Shown piece after piece: positions 24,957-36,462 of a stretch of DNA of 64,000 nucleotides. The stretch covers positions 40,475,735 to 40,539,734 of the forward strand of contig CM067592.1 of the NCBI GenBank assembly GCA_034336665.1, in the 5' to 3' direction. Every line of letters begins with the position of its first letter. Positions within the stretch are counted from its first letter, which is position 1. Origin of the DNA: Luscinia megarhynchos. Lineage: Eukaryota > Chordata > Aves > Passeriformes > Turdidae. The translations under genes and the position numbers were made by a program. Below the pieces are notes generated by a model, which worked only from the letters and a program-made list of their open reading frames with translations, was not told the DNA's origin and ran no database searches.

Positions 24957-25040
24957 GTGGTGGATTTGATAGCACTAGTCTAGTTGGACACTACGATCTT
25001 GAAGTCTTTTCCATTATTTAATAATTCTATGATTCTGTGA
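24957..25040 (+). mobile_element. CR1 LINE fragment, right part and 3' tail
   Basis: Resumes the CR1 3' UTR interrupted at 24409. It carries the second GTGGTG, then CTAGTTGGACACTACGATCT, GAAGTCTTTTCC and the terminal TTCTATGATTCTGTGA that marks avian-type CR1 ends. The continuity across the LTR shows that the CR1 is older than the retroviral insertion. Confidence 0.9.
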
Positions 25041-28000
25041 AATAACTTCTGAAATAGGCCTTTGAATTTTAGGTCAGATGTCATCAGCATGCTGTGCACC
25101 AAAAACACCTCAGCATCTTAAAATGGCATTGTCTTCATAGTGTGAAGGATGCTGCTCTTTCTTCTTTGACTAAGACATCCAGAATGAATGGTGAAAAAAT
25201 AATTCATTCAGACATTTTCTTAGGCAAAACTGTTGCTTTACGTAGCTAGGCATGTCTTCTAGAATACCCAAAATGTGGGACTGACCTTAGCTTTCTGCTT
25301 TTGAAACAAAGAAAGATGCTTGTCATTATTCTGCAATCATTATTCTGTTTTTGTTACCACATCATCTCTTTACACAGAGACACTGTAAATGTAAATTGAT
25401 TGTTTCCCATTGGTAGTTTTTGAAAATGTTGTTCATTATTGTAGGATTTTTCTTCTATTTTCTTTGCATTTGCACATAATTTTCTGAGTTCCTTTTTATT
25501 CTTTAAACTTATATCAATACTTTTAGTATTTATATAGTTCATTAAAAATCCCATTGTTTAAGTTAAAAAGGGAAGGTGCAGATACAAAACATTTCTCCAT
25601 AATTTTCTAATAGTGCTGCTATAAAGAGAATTTACTTTGACCACATTTTCTTTGAATATAAAATTTAATATTTTCTACTCTATTGGAAGATTTGGGCAGT
25701 GCTTGGTATAGTATTTTGGCATGCATGCTAGCAATCTCACCCTATACTCACAGTCACAGAACATTTATGTACTTTCAGATTTTCAGTCCAGACATGCAGT
25801 ATAGGTAAGGTCCCACAGCGGTTTTCCATCTTCTATGAGCTTGTTTCCTTCATCTGTCTGATACTAAACCAGCAATTATACAAAGCAGAGTAGGTGCAGG
25901 ACCAATTCTGGTAAATAAAACAGTGTGGAATTGCTTATTCCTTTGTTCTGAAACTTTGATGCTGCTTGTCTTTTGTGTGATGCTGACATAATGGTATTTT
26001 TATGTGACTATATTGTCAGAGCTGAGTCACAGGGGAGTTAAGCTGAATGAAGTTTAATTAAAGCTGGAAAAAGTAACACTGAAAGATAAAATTCTTTTAT
26101 GTTTCAGTTGTGGTGAGAAGGCCTTTTAGGCCAACCAACACCCGATCTCAAACTTCAAAGGAATATTTGGAACAATTATGCACACTAAAAATGGAGAACA
26201 TAGTCAGCTGTCTTTTATTCCCACATTTCTTCCCTCTTCCACCACCAATGCCTGCCATTCAACTTAAACATATTTTTTATTTGTGTTTGATAGTAGCTCA
26301 GACTGTAAAAACAAATCTTCTGCCAGGCAAATTATTTAATGGATAAGACTTTTTTCAATCAATAGGATAAAAGGATGCTGTACTATTTCCCTATATTCAG
26401 TTAATGTTTCAGTGACATGACAATAGTATTAACTACCAATCTGCTAATTAAATGCTGTGATTTAAAGGCAAGTGGCCACACATCAAAGTTGAAAGCAGGT
26501 ACTTTTTCACCACCTAGTTTTTGTTAGTTTTTACTATTTTTTTGAAAGGGCTGTTTTATTTTGAAATGCAAGGTTAGAGACCAGATAGGAATTTCTTGCT
26601 CATCTTGTTCTCTTTGCCTATCTGACCAGACTTGAAGTTATGTACAGAATTGTATATATTTAGCACTGTACCTTCCACTGCACTTTCATGGGTTTGAAGT
26701 TATGACTTTATTTAATGGGATTTGTCAACTTAATTCCATATGGAATCAGGATCTTCATGACATTACCAAGAGATGCTGAACTGGTAGCAGATCTCCCAAG
26801 AGTGTGGAACGAAGCATGTTTTGAGAAAGGAAATGCAGAGGTGGAATTAGGGAAATCTCATACTGGTTACTCAAGATACCTCTTACTCACCTGGATGGAA
26901 TGACAGATTTTCCTGGGCTAAATGACAGCTAGACAAGAAGCTACTCCAAATTAACACCTACTTGTTTCTAGCTTTGCCTATTGCATAAAGTCATGGGGAA
27001 AAGAATTAAAGTTATAGTTTGGCTTGGTTAGGCTCCAGTTCAGCTATGGTGTGTAGTACTCTGCTGTTTAGTATGTCCCCATGATCCCCACTCTGACTGA
27101 AGCTGCAATCACCCTTGGGAAAACTTCAGTACAAAGTGCATCTCCACTTCAGATGCATGAACTTTAGCCAAAAATCTTCACTGACTTCAGCTTAAAATTT
27201 TTTGGCACTGCTATTTTTAAGAAAAAGAAGATTTTTCTGCTTCATGCATAAGACAACTTGTCTCTAGAGAAACACTGCTTCCAGAAGGGAAGTAATTTTC
27301 AACAGATAAGCAATTCCGAAGGTATTTATTAGCAATCAACTCAGATAAACCTACATGTAAACGATTTTGAAATCCCATTTCCCACCCTGCCCTTTTTGCT
27401 TGTTTATGGGTTCCCAGGCATATTAATTATACTTCATTTGGCTTTGCCCCAGAGACTTCTGAACAACAGGTCAGAGGCCACTCAGTTCGATTGCTGTGGC
27501 TTATATTTTGTTCCCCTGAGAATATTTTTAATTAATATGATGCTTATTCTCAAGCAAACATGCCAACTTCTCCATGTCACAAACATCTATGAATGGCACA
27601 GCCCCATGTGTACCACTGGCAGAGATACTGTTTGTTTACTTTATGTAAATGAACTCTTGTAGTTGAGAGAAGTTAGGTGTGGTATTTGAGTGTCTAGATA
27701 TAAAGAGAGTTTGGCAACATTGTGAGCTGCTAAACATGACCCAGTTCATCTTCTTTTATCTGTTTGCAAATCCAAACCCCTGAAGAGGGGTTTTTGTGAA
27801 GGGTGTAGTAAGGGGAGCTGTAGAAACTGCTGAAGCTTGCCTGAGAAGAGTTTAGAATGATTTTTGAGATTTTTATATTAGTTGTGCTTCCAGTTTTTGA
27901 TTAAACAGTTCAATCACATGCTTTCTTCCTTCCTCCTTCTCTGTGGAAATAACATCCTCTAACCCAACATGGCCCATGGACTGGATCCATCCATCCAACC

Positions 28001-30407
28001 TGCATCTTCCTGCTCACCAGTAAAAGCAGAACATCTATGCAAGCAATGACCACTAACTAAAATAACTTCTTCTCATAAACCACCAGGAAATGCCCAAGGG
28101 ATCCAGTGCACAGCTGGTGTGTCTGTGCCACCTGACCATTGAATCTGTGGGTAACTATCTCTGTGAACATTTTATCAGAGAACAATATTTGTCGCTATGT
28201 AGATAGGAAGATAGAAAGCCTCTGGGTAAGAGAGATCCTAGTGCTGATGGAGCTGTGAGGTTGTTCCCAAAAACAGTAGGTCTGAAGGTTTATAACATGC
28301 TTCCCATTTCAGGTGTATTCCTTCTGATGTATTTGCACAGTCCAATGTTGAGAACCACCTCCAACTTCTATTTCACCAGGATGCAAAGCCAATCTTTTCT
28401 CAGATCAGAATCCTAATTTGCCTCATTATTCCATTTTACATTTCAGTCCCTCTGAGCATGAATGATTCAGATATGTACTGTACTACAGTTAAAGAATTTT
28501 AAACTGGCATGACCTTCCCTATTTCTAGTGGAAATACATTTTGCACACACTGATGCCACCTTCAAGCCTTTGTCTGTGGTTGTGTTATGCCTGTAATACA
28601 CAGTAAACTTCCCATGGGCTGAGAGGTACTTACATCCTTCTTTTTCTGAATCACTTGCAGCAAAAGGTCTTTTCCTCGTATCAGGGTACCGTGATTAATC
28701 CCTTGTGCGTGACATCCTATTTTCAGCTACTGAATTTCATCCTGCTTTTATAATTTTTTGCCCTCACAGTCTTTTCTGTATGATACCCCAGTTTTCACCC
28801 GGAATTGCCTTGGCAATTCCTTCCAGCTCTGTCATCATAACAGCATACCTTGTTGCATCGACATCATGTTCAGGTTTCCTTTCTACAGTCTCCTAAATAA
28901 ATTAAAATAAGAGTGATGCCAAGATCCTTAAGGAATTCCAGCACTGTTACTCTTCAAACCTTCTTCATTGCCACACCCTTTAAAAACAGCTACTTTTGCA
29001 AATTTTAGTAAATTTGTTATTTTTTATGGTCTCCAATTTCAATTATTTACTACAAAGATTTATCTCAGGTGCTGTTGATGCCTAGAACACCTTTTGCAAC
29101 ATTTTTCTTAAATTAATAATTTCTTAAATAAATAATTTATAATAATTTATTAAAATACATGTAAGGTCTGTCATAAGTTGTCATTGTAAACATTTATTAC
29201 ATGAACAAAGCTGCTCTATAGTGGAATGGTGCCTTACCTTGGAAACCTGGCTGAGTCACACCACAAGTGCAAATAAACATGACTTTGCTTCTTCCACACT
29301 ACCTCATTACAGGTTTACACAACATGTCTTGGCAGAAACAATACGTGTGGATCTAGAAAATGCTCTCAGAACAGAATAAAAAGGTTTTCATTAACATGGG
29401 AAAGAATTTCTGTGAATATTTGATCTCATAAAAATAGAGTTGTTTTGGTTGTGTTTGCCTTCATTCTATGTAATCCCATTGGAGTATTCTAGTAAAAAAT
29501 GTTTGCTGGCAGCAGTGCAACAGAAAGAATTCATTCTAAACAAATTTGAGAGTAGTCATATGTAACACGTTTTGAACGTGCAAACGTGTATTTTTGTCAT
29601 GACTCTGAATCCAGTCTTATTTTAGCAACAGGCTTGTGCATAACTCCTGAAATAATATCTTTAGAGCAATGTTCACTGGGACATGAAAACAATATCATGG
29701 CTTTTGTGAACTGAAAATTAAGAACTTTTGTATTAAAAGTAGAGATTATAACACATTGAAGCCACAGCATGTGTGGTAATTGCTGCTTGGGCTTGCCAAG
29801 AATTACTTAAGAAGAGTCATGGCTCTGCCCCAAAAGAGTTCTGGAAAAAGAATTAATATACAAAATCAGAAACTGAGTAACTTTCAGGAAAAATGCTAAC
29901 TGTAATAAATTATTCTGTGTTCTGTAATTCTAAATTAAGATTTATACGCTCAGTAGAGGAAAATTGTCTTTGGAAGAGAGTTCAGAATCTATCTACGCCT
30001 GCACAAGGCAACCTTATTTCTCCCTTTGTGACAATATGAATCCACAATATACAAATGAAATATAGTTTGTTACAATTTCAGTTGCTTGGTTTTTCAAAGG
30101 ATATCTCTGAATTTCCTTCACAGGTGCAGCAAAACATCTATACAGCCATCAGCTCTGCTGTCAGAATGGTTTTGGTACACATAGTGATACTCTCTGGAAG
30201 TACTTTTTAACAACTTGAACTATGGAGCCCATGGCATACCACCAGAAATATAGTGTTTTGGGCTAAAAGTCAGAATAGAAAGCTTAGAATGCTGCTTTGT
30301 GTAAAACATACGTGGTTCTTCTCATCTGTGGGTGCCAGTTTCATTTCTTAAGATAAAGATAAAACAGTATTGATACTTATTTAGATTTTATTAAGACGAT
30401 TGCATCA
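25041..30407. other. Unique AT-rich interval, no gene seen
   Basis: About 5.4 kb without a recognised exon, RNA gene or mobile element. Frames are all under 90 codons. A very AT-rich patch (AATAATTTATAATAATTTATT) lies near 29120-29155. The interval may hide old, strongly diverged repeats that reading by eye cannot detect. Confidence 0.5.
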
Positions 30408-30420
30408 GTTCTATGCAATG

Positions 30421-30580
30421 AATAGGATAGAATAGAATAGAATAGAATAGAATAGAATAGAATAGAATAGAATAGAATAGAATAGAATAGAATAGAATAG
30501 AATAGAATAGAATAGAATAGAATAGAATAGAATAGAATAGAATAGAATAGAATAGAATAGAATAGAATAGAATAGAATAA
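30421..30580. repeat. (AATAG)n microsatellite
   Basis: Begins with one AATAG and one GATAG, followed by 29 uninterrupted AATAG units (30431-30575) and a final AATAA. On the minus strand the unit is ATTCT. Near-identical 13-14 bp sequences flank it: GTTCTATGCAATG at 30408-30420 and GTTCTATGCAAATG at 30582-30595. The minus-strand frame across it, a repeated FYSIL peptide, is a repeat by-product. Confidence 0.98.
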
Positions 30581-30595
30581 GGTTCTATGCAAATG

Positions 30596-32513
30596 ACTAT
30601 GTTTCAATTTAAACTACAACTACTCTTTTCAGGTATATCAAATTAATGATCACTACATTTGTACTAGTAGGTTCTTCAAGTTGTCTGCTAAAAGGGGGGG
30701 CTAAAATGCCTATTTAAAACATCTGAAATAGCTTGGTAAGTATTTGCTAAATGAAAACAGATACATGACTTGAAATTCTTTTACCATCATTGTTTTGAAA
30801 AGTTTTGTTCTTGCTCAGTGGGGCATGTAAGGGGCTGAGGGGGAGGGAACATTTTTTCCCAAAGAAGTATTAGGCTGGATTCCCTCTTTTGATGGTTTGC
30901 TCTTTTGCTTGTTCAGATGAATGGATTGATATTTTAATCAATGTTGGTGTAACCATGTTAAGAAAGCAGTAATACATAGTATATATTTATGCCAGCTTTT
31001 CCCTCTATTATACAGTAAATCAATGCCTGTGGTTTAGTCTAAGTCCAGTTTTGGCTACAATTTGAAGTCTAGTAGCTATTCTTGTGGCATGATTCCTCCA
31101 GAGTCATAGGCTGATGTCCAGTGCCTGCTCTAATGCTCTTATTCAGGCTCCAGCAAGTGTTTCTGCCTTCCACATCCTGATATTCTGCTGGGAGACACAC
31201 AAGTGTTTGCAGGCCGTATAGGCACTCTGCCATTTTGCACAGGGAACAGAACAGGGTGGTTTTGTGGTCACAGGATGTACACCCAATGTGTGCTGATAAC
31301 TCTGTGTTACTGTGAAGTGCACACAACCACAGAAATGCAGATGCTGAAGGCAGATAAACGATTTAGTTTGAATCATGGTATATTTCAGCAGTACTTCAGA
31401 AAGCAGAAAACAAGTATAAAATTAAAGTAACTTAAGCCCAGAAAAACTGACAAAAAGCAATTGTATACCATCCTAATTCCAGTTTGGAAGTCACACATTG
31501 CTTCACAAAATATTCACTTGCTTGGAAAACACATTTGGCTTTGTTCTTCCCACATTTCTTCACAGACTTGCAATACTGGAGGAGGCACATAAGACCTTGC
31601 CGTTGCTGTGTTCCTAAGCATGTGTCACACACATGGTGTTCCCTATGCTTGCAGCTTTGTCTTGGTGACCCTAGGTGCATTAGGGCACCCACAGTCCACA
31701 TTGCAGCCAGGACCATCAGGATCCCTGTGAACAGCAGAGACACCTCTGAGCCGTGGGAATTCCTATCTTCCATGGCCTCCAACTCCAGTGCCAGGAAATG
31801 CATCCTGGCAGTGTTTTAAATATCGAACCCTTCCCTTTGTGTGAACTCTTTCAGGAATGCATTTGTTCAAACCTAGACTGTCTTCATCACCTCATCTCCC
31901 TCATGCATCAGAGACTTAATTCTGCCTTCCTGCCACCTCTTTTCCTGCAATGTGTTTCTTTGGTGTCACAGTCTGTCCCACCTCCACCTGATGGAGGTAG
32001 GATTTGCACACCTCTACTGCATCCCACTGATAATTTTCTCTCTCCAGTTCTTTTAGTGCTGCTTTAGGCTGAGCATGAAGCTTTTGCAATTCAGCTGTCT
32101 GGGGATTTCCCTCCAGGGCTGTTTTTTCCTCCTGGCTGTCAGTTCTTCTCCCAACTCAGACTTATGTTAAGACATTTCTTGCATCTCTCTGAATTTCTGA
32201 GAGAAAATTAACCAGCCTGTGAACTGCTGCCTTAGCGGGCACTTCCCCCACTGCAAGACACCCAGTGCCAGCCTTCCCACTTCCTTATTTCACCCTCACA
32301 GACCCCGCTTCTGCTTCCTGCCGTTCTCACTTAACCCCATCCCAAATTTGTCAAAGGCTGCTGGTGGGTGGCTGCTGCCTTTGGAGACTGCCTCTGTACA
32401 GAAACCTCTGTCCCCATCGGCATCTGCTGCAGGGTCTCCTTCCAGTAAAGGCTTCCAGAAGGCTTCCCACCAGCGGCCAGCTGCCACCATGCTGCGCCCC
32501 AGGCAGTGGTGAA
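30596..32513. other. Unique sequence with a cysteine-rich minus frame
   Basis: No mobile element is recognised. A minus frame at 31432-31803 (123 codons) encodes a hydrophobic stretch (LLFTGILMVLAAMWTVGAL) followed by a segment with eight cysteines, but I know no matching family and a plus frame overlaps it (31484-31819). Overlapping plus frames at 32219-32558 lie in a GC-richer patch just before the solo LTR. None is called as a gene. Confidence 0.45.
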
Positions 32514-32519
32514 GGCAGG
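32514..32519. repeat. Target-site duplication, left (second LTR)
   Basis: GGCAGG directly before the TG start of the LTR, repeated at 33088-33093 directly after its CA end. Confidence 0.85.
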
Positions 32520-33087
32520 TGTAGCTGTAGAAAAGATTACAGGCGATCTTGCCCCTGATAATTCACAGTTTTACTAATTACCAAAGAAGAGGAACAGCCT
32601 TACCCTTAATGGGTCTCAGCTGTGACTAATAGATATAAGTGTGATAAAAGGGGTGGATTGGCTGGTTGAGAGGATCTTGGAGGCAGAGGGTCTGGAGAAA
32701 GAGGACTTGGAGGAGGTAGAGGAGCCCTGAGGAAGAAGGAATGATCCAGAGTGACACTAAGAAGAACAAGACAAGGAAGAGAGTTGGTGCAGTAAAAGAT
32801 CTGCTGTGAGGTCAGTCTGGGTCTGATGGAGTCAGAGCCTGCTGCTGGAGCCTGCAGTCACAGCTGAGCTGGGTGAAAGCTGTGGTCAGAGTCTGCAACC
32901 AATACCGCAGTCACAGTGGAGCAGGAAACAGTCAGAGTCTGCAGCTGGACCCTGCACTGGGAGCCTGTTGCAGCCAGTCAGGATGGCTAAGCTGTGAAGG
33001 AGAATAAACTGACACCCTTCTCATGTTGTTGAATAAGGGTCTGTGTCTTGGCTCATTTCTACCCCTAATGAGAGGTCTGCTGCTACA
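32520..33087 (+). mobile_element. Solo LTR of an endogenous retrovirus (568 bp)
   Basis: Starts TGTAGCTG and ends CTGCTACA, giving perfect 6-base and near-perfect 8-base inverted termini with TG...CA. The 6-bp direct repeat GGCAGG flanks it. A TATA-like GTGATAAAAGGGG lies at about 32641-32653 and the polyadenylation signal AATAAA at 33003-33008, so the orientation is plus. The region between holds degenerate internal repeats of CAGTCACAG and GTCAGAGTCTGCA (about 32860-32950). No viral gene is present. Its termini and body differ from the LTR at 24410-24956, so it belongs to another family. Confidence 0.88.
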
Positions 33088-33093
33088 GGCAGG

Positions 33094-33872
33094 CTCCTGA
33101 TGAGCGAAGTGAGGATAGTCCTGCAGGAAGAAGGTGGCGGTCTTGCCTGTCACACCTACCCTCAGAAGTGGAAGTTCTTAAATTGCAAAGGTATTGAACT
33201 AGGATTAGTTAGTGTTCATTCTTTGCTGGAGATATTTTCTGTTATCACAGAGTGATTATCTTAACAATTTTGCTTATAATGTTCTGTTCCACTCTATTTT
33301 TCCTGCCCTTAAATGACAGTCTTGAACAAAATAGATTTCTTTTGGGCTCCTGGTAGTGACTGCACATTCTTACATACTGTTTATACCACTTATACACCAC
33401 TACAAGTTCTTACATTTTGATGTGCTATTGATGTTTTAAACCAATTTATGGCAGAGAAGAGCTAGTCTGCTGTCTCCACCAAATCTCCAGATAATTACCA
33501 CTACTAGTACAATATTGCCTTGTACTGATGTAACTTATTAGTATAATAATAATTTTGAAAGAACATTTTAAATGACAACATCACTCTGTTGGTCGAGATG
33601 TCCTGCAAAGATAGATTACTGTGTTCCTGCACATCTATTAAAAATGTTCTCTTCAGCCAAATTAAAGGCCATTGGAAACAAGTCATATACAAATCTGCTT
33701 TCCAGCCGGCATAAACCATTCACTTTCTACTTTCCTAAGATCACAGTTTTCTCTGGGAACTGACATTATGGCACATCACAATGATCCTGAAATTTATAAC
33801 TAATTAGGGAATTGGATTTTCTGTAACAGACACAATAGATATATATGAATTTTATGTTTTCTGCCTGTGCCC
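33094..33872. other. Unique sequence, no gene seen
   Basis: AT-leaning spacer between the solo LTR and the next CR1 fragment. Frames are under 75 codons and overlap each other on both strands. No repeats are recognised. Confidence 0.55.
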
Positions 33873-34232
33873 TTTCATTCTTGAGAAAACGAGACTCAGA
33901 GGTGACCTTATGACTCTCTATAACTTCCTGAAAGGTTGTTGTAGTCAGGTGGAGGTTGGTTTCTTTCTCCAGGCATCAGCTGAGAGAACGTGAGGACACA
34001 GCCTTAGGCTGCATCAAGGAAAATATAGGAGGGGTATTAGGAAAAAGTTTTTTACAGAAAGGGTGATCAAGTACTGGAATTGTCTGCCTGGAGATGTGGT
34101 GGAGTAACCATTTCTGGATTTGTTTGGGAAAAGATTGGATGTGGTACTCTGTGCCATGAGGTGTTGAAGTGTTAGGGCACGGGTTGGACTCAACAATTTT
34201 AAAGGTCTTCTCCAACCCAGTGATTCTGTGAA
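33873..34232 (+). mobile_element. CR1 LINE 3'-end fragment
   Basis: Matches the CR1 end in order: TTCTTGAGAAAACGAGACTC, GTGACCTTATGACTCTCTA, AACTTCCTGAAAGGTTGTTG, TAGTCAGGTGGAGGTTGG, AGAAAGGGTGATCAAGTACTGG, GATGTGGTGGAGTAACCA, GGGTTGGACTCAACAATT and GTCTTCTCCAACCCAGTGATTCTGTG. It is about 360 bp, 5' truncated, with a broken ORF. The minus-strand frames across it (33976-34215, 34014-34196) are shadows. Confidence 0.93.
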
Positions 34233-36221
34233 AAATCCACAGGAATTATGATTTTTATTCTAGTGAATATGGGAAAGGTGAGCAAGAAAACAGCTGTTTG
34301 TTTCTATGCTCAAAATCCTTAAGGAATGCACTGACCTGGTTTGTGTATGCTGTTTTCTGTGGCAATTGAGACACCTGTCTGATCACTCAGGTCAACACAT
34401 ATGCAATACAATTCAGGGTAAATGGTTGTCCAAATGGATTTTTAAATATTCTGCAGAATAACATGTTTCTCTTCTGGCTTTTGAAATAATGAGTGCCATT
34501 ACAATCTAGTATTTAGCTATATGGGAGGCTGTCCATGCTCCTTTCATGAAACTTTGTTCTCCATGGTTTTGCCAAGCCAAAGGGTGAAATTTTAAAATTT
34601 CTGTTTGAAAGAAGTGACTTTTCAAAAGCAGATGTCTTGCAGAGTCTGGATTTCTTTTCAGATAATTTCCAAATGTAAATACCATTGCTGTTCCAAAGAA
34701 TAGGAAGAGGCAATTTTATTTTTCTGCATGGAAATTAGAATTAAAATTTATAAGTGTAGACATGACCCGGCTTGGAGATGAGATTTATGTGAAAGCAAGA
34801 GATCCCTTCATGTCAGGGATGCATCTCATGAAGTCTCATTGGGTTTTCTTTCCCAAATTAGCTACATGAGGAAGATTAGTCTGATTGATAAATTTGAAAG
34901 AATTGCAACAGCCAGGCTGTGTTCTGAAACTTCCAGGTATGACCCCTTCTTTTAGCTGGAGGGCATGGCTGGAGCACGGTGGGCTTGTCTCTCTGCATGT
35001 TCTAAACACTCCCTCTGGTGGTGCTGCCTTTGAGGAAGACATTACCTGACGGGGCTCAGGGGCATGATTCCTGCAAAAGGGGGAAGGCAGGAGATGGCAG
35101 AAGGACTGATTTGTGGAATATGATGCTCGTAATTGGAAGATAAGCAGGATTCGTAGTAGGATGAGCTGAGGTTTCACATTGAGCTGCACAACAGGTCCAC
35201 TTTACAACAGGGCCCAGAAACTCAAAAGATAAGTCTTGATAAGATGGCCAAAAAAATTTCCCATTAATAATACTTAACCTGAAAATGCAGTTTTGGACTG
35301 CGATAGATCTGAAGATTATCAACCTTCACTGGAAAATTCTTGATGTTATTAAAAACACATCTTCTGAAAAGTGGAAGGTGGAGGTTTTTTGTTTGTTTGC
35401 TTGGTGTTTTGCTTGCTTGTTTGCTTCTGCAGTTTTCACTTCCCTAGGTAAAAAAGAATTTTCTTAAACTATTGGCTTTGTCATATCACAAAATACACGG
35501 GGCCTTGAGTTGGCTTGTGTGCTTGACATTGAAAACAATTCTGGGGTAGTCTATATTTGACACACAAACCCACTTTTTTCCTAACATGTTTGAAAATACT
35601 ACATTTCACCCTTTAACTCTTCAACTGCATTGCAGCTGCAGATGAAAGGCTGGGCTCCCAACTTGTCCACCTTTCCCTATTTCTGTCTCAAATTCTTGGT
35701 TTTCTGACACCCTGCTTAAAGGTGTCTGGGCATGGTGGTGGTGCTCTTACCATATTCCAGCACCTTCATGTGTTGTCTGCCCAAGAGATGATCCATATTT
35801 TATGCATATTTTTGAGAAAGAGAATGACTGTTATCCCAAGACTCTCATTATTGTGGGATTGCTTAAGATTAAAGAAAAAGTATCAATATATGTTGATGGG
35901 TGTCTAAAAGTGAGTTGCATTTCCTTAGGTCCCTCTGTTGGTGATGACAATACCTTTGGATCCTCTCTGCCAACATCTGGAAGGCTCCACACAGTCCTGC
36001 TCCTGCCTGAATGTGCATGTTTGAGAGAACAGGCGTGTGTGAGCAATTAGGTGAGTGGAATGTGCAAGTCCTGAGCCCTTAGTTACATTCAGAGAGCATG
36101 TCAAGCTAAAAGATAAGAGAGTGCTTGAAAATCAACAGGACATGAGCCAGCAATCAATAACTGCCTGAAACATAAACCAACCATTAGCTCAGTCAGAGTC
36201 AGGGTTCTTGGCTAATCTAGG
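34233..36221. other. Unique sequence, no gene seen
   Basis: Contains T/G-rich runs (GTTTGTTTGC type, 35386-35432) and minus frames at 34836-35189 (117 codons) and 35056-35322 (88 codons) with no recognisable domain. No mobile element is called. Confidence 0.5.
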
Positions 36222-36462
36222 ACATGTAACTGGTCTTGAAATGCGTAAAAGGCTGCTGTAAAACCAAAGGTACAGTGTGTTTTGCCTGTCCAGGACAGTG
36301 AAATACTGGAATGACTTGTCTGAGAGACTGTGATGCCTTCATCCCTAGAGATTTTACAGAACAAGTTGGACAAACAGCAGTAAGGAATAGTTTGCATGTA
36401 TTTGGGACAGCCTTGGACAAAGGGAGTGGAAGAACAGCCATATGACCTCATGAGAACATTTG
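36222..36462 (+). mobile_element. Ancient CR1 LINE fragment
   Basis: Weak but ordered similarity to the 3' end of old amniote CR1: AAATACTGGAATGACTTGTC, ATCCCTAGAGATTTTACAGA, ACAAGTTGGACAAACAGCAG, a GGGACAGCCTTGGAC block and TATGACCTCATGAG. Divergence is clearly higher than in the other CR1 copies here. Both overlapping minus frames (36212-36451, 36217-36441) are shadows. Confidence 0.6.

Noticed and set aside
30377..30607. Minus-strand frame encoding repeated FYSIL
   Set aside because: Pure translation of the (AATAG)n microsatellite.
31143..31376. Cysteine-rich minus frames suggestive of a zinc finger
   Set aside because: Two overlapping frames compete, cysteine and histidine spacing fits no finger type, and no splice context supports an exon.
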